Assembly (NCBI GenBank): GCA_902462205.1
Contig: CABQAR010000004.1
Location: 1 to 64,000 of the forward strand
Reading direction: 5' to 3'
Length of the DNA stretch: 64,000 nt
Source of the DNA: an uncultured Dialister sp.
GTDB taxonomy: Bacteria > Bacillota > Negativicutes > Veillonellales > Dialisteraceae
The position numbers and the translations under genes were made by a program. Of this stretch, positions 52,707 through 60,536 are shown in pieces. The notes beneath the pieces were generated by a model. It had not been told where the DNA came from and ran no database searches. It saw nothing but the letters and a program-made list of their open reading frames with translations. Each line of letters opens with the position of its first letter. Within the stretch, counting starts at the first letter, position 1.

Positions 52707-53561
52707 ATGTTTCTATGTCGCAGTGCTACAGAACTCAGACAGTTTTCCGCCCAATGCAGGAAGGAGGGAAAATCAATCGGCCTCGTGCCCACCATGGGCG
52801 CCCTCCACGAAGGACATGCTTCACTCATCAAGGCGTCCCACGAGGAAAACGATGTGACCATCGTCAGTGTTTTCGTGAATCCGACCCAGTTCGGTCCGGC
52901 CGAAGACTATGATGCCTATCCGCGCACGCTGGAAAAAGACTGCCGTCTGGCGGAAAGCTTCGGCGCCGATGTGGTTTTTGCCCCGACGCCAAAGGAAATG
53001 TACCCCCATGAAGAAATGACATGGGTGGAAGTCACGGGCGAAGTCACCAAAGTCCTTTGCGGACGCAGCCGCCCGATCCATTTCCGCGGCGTGACCACCG
53101 TGGTTTCTAAACTGTTCCATTTATCCAAGGCCGACCGTGCTTATTTCGGTCTGAAGGACGCGCAGCAGACGGAAGTCCTCCGCCGCATGGTGGAAGATTT
53201 ATTCTTCGACGTCGAACTGCGCATCATGCCCATCATCCGCGAACCGGACGGGCTTGCCAAAAGCTCCAGAAACACCTATTTATCCGAGGCAGAGCGGAAA
53301 TCCGCCCTTATTCTTTCCCGGACGCTGGAAGAAGCGAAAAGGAAATTCGACGGAGGAGAAAAACGGGCCGATGAGCTTATCCGTTTCACACGGACGCAGA
53401 TTGAAGCGGAACCGATGAGCGAGATCGATTATGTAGAAATGCATGGACTTCCGGGACTGACCCCCGTATGCGGAACGGTTACAGGAAAAACTCTGCTCGC
53501 CGTCGCCGTCAAATTCGGAAAGACACGACTGATCGACAACATCATACTGGAGGATACATAA
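52707..53561 (+). CDS. panC: Pantothenate synthetase
   Basis: Joins pantoate and beta-alanine with ATP. 284 residues from MFLCRSATELRQFSAQCRKEGKSIGLVPTMGALHEGHASLI; the longer frame overlaps the terminator and is rejected. Motifs: VPTMGALHEGH (HIGH-like), NPTQFGPAEDYDAYPR, YFGLKDAQQTEVLRRM and REPDGLAKSSRNTYL (KMSKS-like). GAAAGGA lies about ten bases before the ATG. Its stop overlaps panD start (TAATG). Confidence 0.95.
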   Translation: MFLCRSATELRQFSAQCRKEGKSIGLVPTMGALHEGHASLIKASHEENDVTIVSVFVNPTQFGPAEDYDAYPRTLEKDCRLAESFGADVVFAPTPKEMYPHEEMTWVEVTGEVTKVLCGRSRPIHFRGVTTVVSKLFHLSKADRAYFGLKDAQQTEVLRRMVEDLFFDVELRIMPIIREPDGLAKSSRNTYLSEAERKSALILSRTLEEAKRKFDGGEKRADELIRFTRTQIEAEPMSEIDYVEMHGLPGLTPVCGTVTGKTLLAVAVKFGKTRLIDNIILEDT

Positions 53562-53944
53562 TGCTTTACACGATATTTCATGGAAAAATCCACCGTGCCA
53601 CGGTCACGGAAGCCAATCTGAACTACATGGGAAGCATCACCATCGATGAAGACCTGCTGGAACAGGCAGGCATCCTTCCCGGCGAATGCGTCCAGATCGT
53701 TAACAATAATAACGGCGCCCGTCTGGAGACCTACACGATCGCGGGAAAACGGGGAAGCGGCGTCATCTGCCTGAATGGCGCAGCCGCCCGCCTGACGCAG
53801 ATCGGCGACACCGTCATCATCATCGCTTATGCCATGATGGACGAAAAGGAAGCCGTGGGATTTATCCCCAAGGTCGTCATGGTGGATGAAAAAAATCATC
53901 CTGTCAAAATCAGGGGAACGGAAAAAGAAAGGGAAATCGGATAG
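53561..53944 (+). CDS. panD: Aspartate 1-decarboxylase
   Basis: 127-residue proenzyme that makes beta-alanine from aspartate. Begins MLYTIFHGKIHRATVTEANLNYMGSITIDEDLL; self-cleavage between Gly and Ser in YMGSIT creates the pyruvoyl group. VQIVNNNNGARLETYTIAGKRGSG and GDTVIIIAYAMM complete the family pattern. Translationally coupled to panC. Together they give pantothenate from pantoate and aspartate; panB/panE are not in the window. Confidence 0.96.
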   Translation: MLYTIFHGKIHRATVTEANLNYMGSITIDEDLLEQAGILPGECVQIVNNNNGARLETYTIAGKRGSGVICLNGAAARLTQIGDTVIIIAYAMMDEKEAVGFIPKVVMVDEKNHPVKIRGTEKEREIG

Positions 53945-53946
53945 AC

Positions 53947-54909
53947 ATGATAGATAGAATCGTACACTTAGCCACAAAGTATATGACGGTCGGCGTCATA
54001 TTGATTGGTATCACCGGGATTTTCATCCCCTCCCTGTTCGCCCCCCTTGCCCCCAAGATTCCGTGGATGCTGGGACTGATCATGTTCGGCATGGGAATGA
54101 GCCTTCGCCCTGCCGATTTTCTGCTCGTATGGAAACAGCCCAGAAGCATTTTGCTCGGCATTTTCCTCCAATTCCTCATCATGCCGTCACTGGCATTCCT
54201 GCTTATTTCTTCCTTCTCCCTGCCGCCGGAAATCGCCATCGGCGTCGTCCTCGTCGGCGCATGTCCGGGCGGAACGGCATCCAACGTCATCAGCTACATC
54301 GCCAATGCGGACGTGGCACTCTCCGTTTCGATGACAATGGTGAACACCCTTCTGGCTCCAATCGCCACTCCCTTCTGGATCTGGTACATTGCAGGCACAT
54401 GGGTCGATATCAGCTTCACCTCCATGATGATGTCCATCACGAAAATGGTTCTCCTTCCCCTGATTGCCGGCATAGGGATCAACTATTTCTTCCCGAGGCA
54501 GGTACAGAGAATCAATAAGGTCATGCCCCTGCTTTCCGCGCTGGTCGTCATCCTCACTGTGGGATGCGTGGTTTCTCTGAGCGGAAATATCATCATCACC
54601 AGCGGGCTCACCATTTTCCTCATCGTCATCCTTCATAACATGTTCGGTCTGGGACTTGGTTATTTCTTCGCCCGCCTCTTCGGCATGACGGAAGGACAGA
54701 AACGCGCCATGGCCATCGAAGTAGGCATGCAGAATTCAGGCCTCGCCTCCACGCTGGCCCTGATGTATTTCACCGCCGCAGGCGGCATTGCAGGTGCGCT
54801 TTTCAGTATCTGGCATAACATCAGCGGCTCCCTGCTCGCCTCTTATTTCGCAGGTAAGGATGAAAAAACGGAAGAAGCCTTCACGGAAAAAGAAATCGTT
54901 TCCGAATAA
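53947..54909 (+). CDS. BASS-family transporter, probably pantoate/ketopantoate (PanS-like)
   Basis: 320 residues, about ten spans. LIMFGMGMSLRPADFLLVWKQP near the N-terminus and VVLVGACPGGTASNVISYIANADVALSVSMTMVNTLLAPIATP in the middle are the bile acid:sodium symporter core with Na+-site residues. The gene starts 2 bp after panD. In Salmonella the BASS protein PanS imports ketopantoate; missing panB and the operon context point to the same job here (inference). Other anions are possible. Confidence 0.82.
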   Translation: MIDRIVHLATKYMTVGVILIGITGIFIPSLFAPLAPKIPWMLGLIMFGMGMSLRPADFLLVWKQPRSILLGIFLQFLIMPSLAFLLISSFSLPPEIAIGVVLVGACPGGTASNVISYIANADVALSVSMTMVNTLLAPIATPFWIWYIAGTWVDISFTSMMMSITKMVLLPLIAGIGINYFFPRQVQRINKVMPLLSALVVILTVGCVVSLSGNIIITSGLTIFLIVILHNMFGLGLGYFFARLFGMTEGQKRAMAIEVGMQNSGLASTLALMYFTAAGGIAGALFSIWHNISGSLLASYFAGKDEKTEEAFTEKEIVSE

Positions 54910-55082
54910 CCGATAGATGCTCATAAAAACAGGGGGGCGCGAAACAGCGCAGGCTCCTCTGTTTTTGCATGTCTATCCATCCGTTTGTCATATATCTATG
55001 CTTTCTTTCTATGAAGCTGGAATTCTCCGCGGCTTCCGATTATAATAATGAAAGAACATCCTTGCAGAAAGGAAGATTTATC

Positions 55083-55598
55083 ATGAGAAAAATCATTATT
55101 CTGGCTGCGGCCATGGCAGCCTTTGGCGGCGCTTATTCCGCGCAGGCCCTCGTTCCCGGGCTTCCCATCATGGAAACGGAAGTAGGATACGGATATAATA
55201 CGGCGAAAGACGGCATCCACAGCGCCCACATAGAAATCGCCCCCATTCAAAAAATCGTCGTCGGTGCAGAATACAGGCACTGGAACCACGGCGGAAACGA
55301 AACCGATATTTATGCGAAATATAAATTGGGCCGTGTGTATTTGGGCCTCGGCAACAGAAACTATTATGACAGAGACTCCAAAATCTACGGATTGATCGAA
55401 GGCCGCACCAACGTCCTCGGACCTCTTGACGCCTATGCGGGAATGAAGCTTTCCTCCGTGGAAAGGGAATATAAAGTAGGCCTTCAGCTGGGTTTGGTTC
55501 CCACCTCTTTTGATCTGGACGTCAATTACACCTACTATGACAGGGACGACGTGGAAAACCAGGACGGCTTCGGCGTCGGCCTGAATTATCATTTCTAA
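55083..55598 (+). CDS. Small outer-membrane beta-barrel protein (YfaZ-like)
   Basis: 171 residues. Signal peptide MRKIIILAAAMAAFGGAYSAQA, mature protein of alternating strands: ETEVGYGYNTAKDGIHSAHIEIAP, VVGAEYRHWNH, VYLGLGNRNYYDRD, LDVNYTYYDRDD and terminal GVGLNYHF. The C-terminal Phe in an alternating hydrophobic strand is the BAM insertion signal. Eight or so strands suggest a small pore or structural barrel. AAAGGAAG precedes the ATG. Supports a diderm envelope. Confidence 0.75.
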   Translation: MRKIIILAAAMAAFGGAYSAQALVPGLPIMETEVGYGYNTAKDGIHSAHIEIAPIQKIVVGAEYRHWNHGGNETDIYAKYKLGRVYLGLGNRNYYDRDSKIYGLIEGRTNVLGPLDAYAGMKLSSVEREYKVGLQLGLVPTSFDLDVNYTYYDRDDVENQDGFGVGLNYHF

Positions 55599-55631
55599 TC
55601 TGCATTCTTTGTAGCATCTTACTGTTCCAAC

Positions 55632-55666
55632 AAAAAACTCTGCTGTTAACCGGCAGAGTTTTTTTA
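55632..55666. terminator. Terminator after the barrel gene
   Basis: AAAAAACTCTGC and GCAGAGTTTTTTT flank a short loop; it also fits the YihY gene arriving on the other strand. Confidence 0.85.
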
Positions 55667-55713
55667 TTGGTATTTCGGCGGAACCTGCGCTCCGGTCATG
55701 CGGCCGGCAGGAA

Positions 55714-56583
55714 TCAGACGGGAATCCTCTTTTTTTCTTTTCGCTCCCTCATATCTCCCCATGCCATGATCATGGCTCCGCCGGCCAGAATGATCTGCGT
55801 CGCCAGATGGAGCCAGAGAAACAGGAAAATCAGGCCGATCAGGGAACCGTAAGTGACGCCCATGCTGGAAATATGGAGGATGTAATATCCGTATCCTGCC
55901 GTCACAAGAAGGAGCACCACGGTAACGAGGAACGATGCGGAAATAATCCTTGTCCACTTGGTGATGTAACGGTTGGGCGCATACCGGTAAAAAGCAGATA
56001 ATGACAGGCTCATGACGATGAAAGGAATGACATATCTGGCAGGCCGCCAGATGTCCCAGAAAATATCCGGCAGCTCGAAAATATAGTCCTGCACGAAGAA
56101 TATGACGGCGTTGGCAAATACGATGAGAAGCAGCGACAGGATCATCGCCACCACGAGGCAGACCGTGAAGAAGCATGCTTTCAGACTGACCTTGAGCCAG
56201 GACTGGGTATTTCTGTCCTGAAAGAATATCTTATCCATGCCACGGACAAGGACGGCCGTCCCCTGCGATGCGGTCCAGACCGCGCCTGCAAGACCGGCAA
56301 ACAGCCAGATCGTGCTTCTTCCCGCGATGATGCGCGCGATATTTGCTTCCATGCTTGCTGCAAACTGCTGAGGCAGGTACTGGAGCATTTTGATGATTGT
56401 GTCAATCTCCGGCGCTGCGAAAAAAAGAATGCAGTTCACGAGGAATATCATGAACGGTATCAGTCCGAGGATGAAGCAGTAAGACGCCTCGGAAGCAAGC
56501 GCCCCCACATCATCATCCATGTACCGCTTAATGAAATTTTTAAAGAAATACACCAGTGCTGGGTCGGATATCCTGGGTTCCAT
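55714..56583 (-). CDS. YihY/BrkB-family inner-membrane protein
   Basis: 289 residues, about six spans. N-terminal MDDDVGALASEASYCFILGLIPFMIFLVNCILFF is the YihY/UPF0761 signature (A-x-x-Y-x-x-x-x-x-x-PF). Middle DKIFFQDRNTQSWLKVSLKA and C-terminal GSLIGLIFLFLWLHLATQIILAGG also match. Once called RNase BN in error; proposed roles include lipid transport at the inner membrane. Single gene. Confidence 0.85.
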   Translation of the reverse strand: MEPRISDPALVYFFKNFIKRYMDDDVGALASEASYCFILGLIPFMIFLVNCILFFAAPEIDTIIKMLQYLPQQFAASMEANIARIIAGRSTIWLFAGLAGAVWTASQGTAVLVRGMDKIFFQDRNTQSWLKVSLKACFFTVCLVVAMILSLLLIVFANAVIFFVQDYIFELPDIFWDIWRPARYVIPFIVMSLSLSAFYRYAPNRYITKWTRIISASFLVTVVLLLVTAGYGYYILHISSMGVTYGSLIGLIFLFLWLHLATQIILAGGAMIMAWGDMRERKEKKRIPV

Positions 56584-56618
56584 AAAGACTCCTTATTCAT
56601 AACCGGCAGTCGTGCCGC

Positions 56619-56666
56619 AAAAAAGGAGGTATAAAGGAATGAAATCATTTCTTTATACCTCCTTTT
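56619..56666. terminator. Strong hairpin downstream of typA
   Basis: AAAAAAGGAGGTATAAAG (56619-56636) is complementary to 56651-56666 over a ~14-nt loop. Minus-strand reading from typA ends in a T-run. It lies in the gap upstream of YihY. Confidence 0.75.
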
Positions 56667-56727
56667 CATATAAAAGCATGCTGATGGGAAATTCCAATCT
56701 AAGCTTATTATATCACCGGCGGCGGAA

Positions 56728-58548
56728 TTATTGCTGGCTTTTCTTCACATTCGCATTCTTGTAGCGCAGCTGCTTGGAAAGCACCATCTTGCGCATTCGG
56801 ATGCTGGTCGGTGTCACTTCCACGAGCTCGTCATCATTGATCCATTCCAGTGCGGCTTCCAGCGAGAACTGGCGGCACGGCGGAAGGCGGATGGCGTCAT
56901 CGGAAGCAGCGGCACGGGTATTCGTGAGGTGCTTCTTTTTGCATGGGTTCACGTCCATATCCTGGTCACGCGCATTTTCACCGATGATCATGCCTTCATA
57001 AACCTCGACGCCCGGTTCAAGGAACAGCTCGCCGCGGTCAAGGACGGAGTTCAGTCCGTATGCCGTCGTCGTTCCCGATTCGAAAGCGACGAGGGATCCG
57101 CGGGTCCTTTCCGGAATATCCCCCTTGTAAGGCGCATATCCCTGGAACACATGGTACATGATGCCAGTACCGCGGGTCGTGGTCAGCAGTTCGTTTCTGA
57201 AGCCGAGCAGTCCGCGGGCAGGGATGGAGAAATCCATCTTCATATAGCCTGCCAGCTCTTCCATGGAAATCATTTCCGCACGGCGGGGCCCGAGGCCTTC
57301 CATGACGGCGCCCATGAATTCCTGCGGAACTTCGATGGTCAGTCTTTCCAGCGGTTCGCATTTCTTGCCGTTGATGGTCTTATAAATAACCTGCGGTTTG
57401 GAAACTTCCAGTTCAAACCCTTCACGGCGCATCGTTTCAATCAGTACGGACAGGTGGAGTTCGCCACGGCCGGAAACGAGGAACGCATCGGAGGTATCCG
57501 TTTCTTCCACGCGGAGCGCCACGTTCGTTTCAATTTCTTTCAGAAGACGGGCGCGGATATGGCGGGAGGTGACGAAATCGCCTTCCCTGCCGGCAAATGG
57601 GCTCTTATTGACATGGAATACCATGGACAGTGTCGGTTCATCGATGTGGATCGCAGGAAGTGCTTCCGGATTCGATGCGTCGGCCACGGTTTCACCGATA
57701 TTGATATCCTTAAAGCCGGCCATGGCCACGATATCGCCGACTTTCGCTTCTTCCACGGGGGTACGTTTCATTCCCTGCCAGTTGAAAAGCTGTCCGATAT
57801 GGTCGGTGCGGATTTTTTCCCCGTCCGTAATAGCGACGGTCATGCCCTGCTTCGCCGTACCGCGGGTCACGCGGCCGATGGCAACCTTGCCGAGATAGTC
57901 ATCGGCTTCCAGTGTCGTCGCCATGATCTGCAGGCCTGCGTCTGGATCCCCTTCCGGCGCAGGAATCGTTTTGAGGATCGTATCAAACAGCGGCGTGAGG
58001 TCTTTTCCCTCATCATTCATATGGAGCTTCGCGATACCGCTTCTGGCAGACGCATAAATAAGCGGGAAATCAAGCTGTTCATCATCGGCATCCAGTTCAA
58101 GGAAAAGGTCAAGGACTTCCCCTTCCACATCGGACACACGCTGGTCAGGGCGGTCGATCTTGTTGATGACGACGATCGGTTTCAAATGATGTTCCAGTGC
58201 CTTGCGCAGTACATACTTGGTCTGCGGCATCGGTCCCTCATGGGAATCCACCAGAAGCAGGACGCCGTCCACCATGTTCAGGATACGTTCCACTTCTCCG
58301 CCGAAATCGGCATGCCCTGGCGTATCAACGATGTTGATTTTGACACCGTCATGCATGACAGATGTATTTTTTGCAAGAATCGTGATACCGCGTTCCCGTT
58401 CAAGCGGATTGGAGTCCATGACACGTTCAGCCACCTTCTGGTTTTCTCTGAAAATGTGACTCTGCTTCAGCATGGCATCGACCAGCGTGGTCTTGCCATG
58501 GTCGACGTGGGCAATGATCGCAATATTACGGATATCTTCTCTAATCAT
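56728..58548 (-). CDS. typA: Translational GTPase TypA/BipA
   Basis: 606 residues. MIREDIRNIAIIAHVDHGKTTLVDAMLKQS is the TypA start, then RERGITILAKNTS, DTPGHADFGGEVERIL, VINKIDRPDQR; later PVEEAKVGDIVAMAGFKDINIGET and the family-specific C-terminal MDVNPCKKKHLTNTRAAASDDAIRL. A ribosome-associated GTPase for 50S assembly and stress growth. The upstream non-coding interval 58549-58893 shows only a TATAAT at 58829-58834 for the usp genes. Confidence 0.96.
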   Translation of the reverse strand: MIREDIRNIAIIAHVDHGKTTLVDAMLKQSHIFRENQKVAERVMDSNPLERERGITILAKNTSVMHDGVKINIVDTPGHADFGGEVERILNMVDGVLLLVDSHEGPMPQTKYVLRKALEHHLKPIVVINKIDRPDQRVSDVEGEVLDLFLELDADDEQLDFPLIYASARSGIAKLHMNDEGKDLTPLFDTILKTIPAPEGDPDAGLQIMATTLEADDYLGKVAIGRVTRGTAKQGMTVAITDGEKIRTDHIGQLFNWQGMKRTPVEEAKVGDIVAMAGFKDINIGETVADASNPEALPAIHIDEPTLSMVFHVNKSPFAGREGDFVTSRHIRARLLKEIETNVALRVEETDTSDAFLVSGRGELHLSVLIETMRREGFELEVSKPQVIYKTINGKKCEPLERLTIEVPQEFMGAVMEGLGPRRAEMISMEELAGYMKMDFSIPARGLLGFRNELLTTTRGTGIMYHVFQGYAPYKGDIPERTRGSLVAFESGTTTAYGLNSVLDRGELFLEPGVEVYEGMIIGENARDQDMDVNPCKKKHLTNTRAAASDDAIRLPPCRQFSLEAALEWINDDELVEVTPTSIRMRKMVLSKQLRYKNANVKKSQQ

Positions 58549-58893
58549 TTCTTTCCTTCTTCTCCTTGGCGCTGTGCTTAAAAATATGTATCTTTTTAAT
58601 TATACCATAAAGATAGTTTTCCTATCCTTTTCTCTCTTAAGAAATACAATTTATTTTACCACATGGCAGGCAAGTATGAAAGTATTTTTTAGAATCCGTT
58701 ATAAAATATTTTTTATATTATGACTTCGGAGGCACATTTCAGGTTCCCCTGTTTCCCTGCTTTTTCTGACAGTGAAAATGAACCGGCGCTTCCGTTCCAT
58801 TTTATCCTCTTCCCATTTTGTGTTAAAATATAATTAGAGAAGGAATGGATTACTTCTCTTACGTATAACCATGTTTATAGGAAAGGTGGGCTG

Positions 58894-59346
58894 ATGATTA
58901 TGTTAGATTTCAAACGAATCCTTGTTCCGTACGATGGCTCTGACAATGCGAAAAGAGCGCTGAAACAGGCGGCTGCCATTGCAGAATCCTGCGACAATGC
59001 GAAGCTGTTCATTGCGACAGTCGCTGCGCCGAAACCGCCGACGGAAATCATTGCAAAAGAAAAAGCATATGTTTTTGAAGATGCCAAGGACGATCCTGAA
59101 CGGACTGATCCTGCACAGGTCATGCTTGATGAATCCGTAAACCTTCTTCCTGCAGATGTTTCGCATGAACTGCTTTTCCGTGTAGGAAATCCGGGATCCG
59201 TGCTTTTGGATCTGGCATTTGAAAAAGATGCCGACCTTGTCGTCATGGGCAACCGCGGGCGCGGCGCTATCCAGAGCCTCATCATGGGATCTGTTTCGAG
59301 CCACATGGTCAGCAACGTCAAGTGCCCGATCTTCGTTGTGAAATAA
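58894..59346 (+). CDS. Universal stress protein A-type (first of three)
   Basis: About 150 residues. MLDFKRILVPYDGSDNAKRAL start; ATP-binding motif VVMGNRGRGAIQSLIMGSVSSHMVSNVKCPIFVV (GxxGxG...GS) is complete, so it is an ATP-binding UspA type. AAAGGTGG precedes two in-frame ATGs (58894 and 58900); the second matches the paralogue's start. Monocistronic or first in usp-usp-usp, separated by 50-140 bp. Stress or dormancy role, not substrate-specific. Confidence 0.9.
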   Translation: MIMLDFKRILVPYDGSDNAKRALKQAAAIAESCDNAKLFIATVAAPKPPTEIIAKEKAYVFEDAKDDPERTDPAQVMLDESVNLLPADVSHELLFRVGNPGSVLLDLAFEKDADLVVMGNRGRGAIQSLIMGSVSSHMVSNVKCPIFVVK

Positions 59347-59400
59347 TTCCTTAATTCCATACATTCCTTGTGCAGTTCAATAGAGAAAGGCAGGTCCGAT

Positions 59401-59841
59401 ATGTTAGATTTTAAAAAGATCCTGGTTCCTTATGACGGCTCCGCACATGCGAAGAAAGCATTGAATCAGGCTATTTCCATTGCTAAATACTGTGAAGGGG
59501 CCACCCTGTACGTTGTTTCCATCAACGAGGATGTTTCCGCCCTCAGCATGAACAATCTGGAACGGGCTTATATCAACGAACAGCTGGAAGCAGCCCACTA
59601 TAATCCGGGAAAAGCAAATTTAAAGGATGCGGAAGCAATGATTCCGGAAGGAATGGAAGCTAAATTCATTTCCAAAACCGGTGAACCCGGCGTCCTTCTG
59701 GAGCATATCGCAGACCATGTCGGCGCTGACCTCATCATCATGGGCAGCCGCGGGCTCGGCGCATTGAGCGGCATGCTTCTCGGCTCTGTCTCCAATTACA
59801 TGCTGAGCCATGCCAAGTGCCCGGTATTCATCATCAAATAA
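59401..59841 (+). CDS. Universal stress protein A-type (second of three)
   Basis: 146 residues, MLDFKKILVPYDGSAHAKKALNQAISIAKYC and IIMGSRGLGALSGMLLGSVSNYMLSHAKCPVFII. GAAAGG precedes the ATG. Closest to its neighbours, so a local duplication. The ATP-binding loop is intact (GSRGLG...GSVS). It is followed by a terminator, leaving the third copy on its own. Confidence 0.92.
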   Translation: MLDFKKILVPYDGSAHAKKALNQAISIAKYCEGATLYVVSINEDVSALSMNNLERAYINEQLEAAHYNPGKANLKDAEAMIPEGMEAKFISKTGEPGVLLEHIADHVGADLIIMGSRGLGALSGMLLGSVSNYMLSHAKCPVFIIK

Positions 59842-59867
59842 CAAGACCGTCTTTGATTAAACACTCA

Positions 59868-59903
59868 GCAACACCAGTCCGACCTTATGGATTGGTGTTT
59901 TAT
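59868..59903 (+). terminator. Terminator after the second usp gene
   Basis: AACACCAgTCC and GGAtTGGTGTT with an 8-nt loop, then TTATTTTTATT. Confidence 0.7.
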
Positions 59904-59986
59904 TTTTATTCTCCAAACTGTTCCGATGGCGTATAATGGACATAAAGAAATAGACTCCTGCTGTTTTTTCAAGAAAGGTGATTGCC

Positions 59987-60403
59987 ATGCTGCCGTACAA
60001 AAACATCCTGGTTCCATACGATGGTTCCCCTTATTCGAAGAAAGCCCTGCATTATGCGATCGCCTTCGCAGGCTGCTGCGAAAATGCGTCCCTGTACATC
60101 GCTACCGTTTCCAGCGGCGGATCTGCCCTTTCAATTGCCAATGAAGGCCGTCCCCTCGAAACGGATGACGGCCAGGTGGATCTGGCGGAAGCGGATAAAA
60201 TGGTCCCTGAGGAAATTCCCCATAAAGTCATTTTTGAAATCGGGGAAACGATCCCCATGCTCCTTTATGTGGCAGGAGAAGTTCATGCCGACCTCATCAT
60301 CATGGGCAACCGGGGCAGAAGCCATGTCAAGAGCCTGCTTTTGGGCTCCGTTTCCTCCGAACTGATGAAGAAGGCGAAATGTCCGGTATTCATCATCAAA
60401 TAA
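59987..60403 (+). CDS. Universal stress protein A-type (third of three)
   Basis: 138 residues from MLPYKNILVPYDGSPYSKKALHYAIAFA; AAAGGTG lies before the ATG, and an earlier in-frame GTG is part of that site. ATP-binding region LIIMGNRGRSHVKSLLLGSVSSELMKKAKCPVFII is complete, with RGR-S in place of RGxG. Slightly shorter than its paralogues. Confidence 0.9.
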   Translation: MLPYKNILVPYDGSPYSKKALHYAIAFAGCCENASLYIATVSSGGSALSIANEGRPLETDDGQVDLAEADKMVPEEIPHKVIFEIGETIPMLLYVAGEVHADLIIMGNRGRSHVKSLLLGSVSSELMKKAKCPVFIIK

Positions 60404-60425
60404 ATATCTCCGCTGTTTTCAATTT

Positions 60426-60458
60426 AAAACACCGATCCATGGAAAACGGATCGATGTT
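60426..60458. terminator. Terminator between usp and RND pump genes
   Basis: AAAACAccGATCC and GGATCgaTGTTTT with TTTATTTTTG after. 60460-60536 holds nothing else. Confidence 0.7.
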
Positions 60459-60536
60459 TTTTTATTTTTGTCTTTTTTTACAGTGCGTCATTATAAATAA
60501 TCGCGCCACTGCCGGATGAAACCTGCCAATCTGTCT

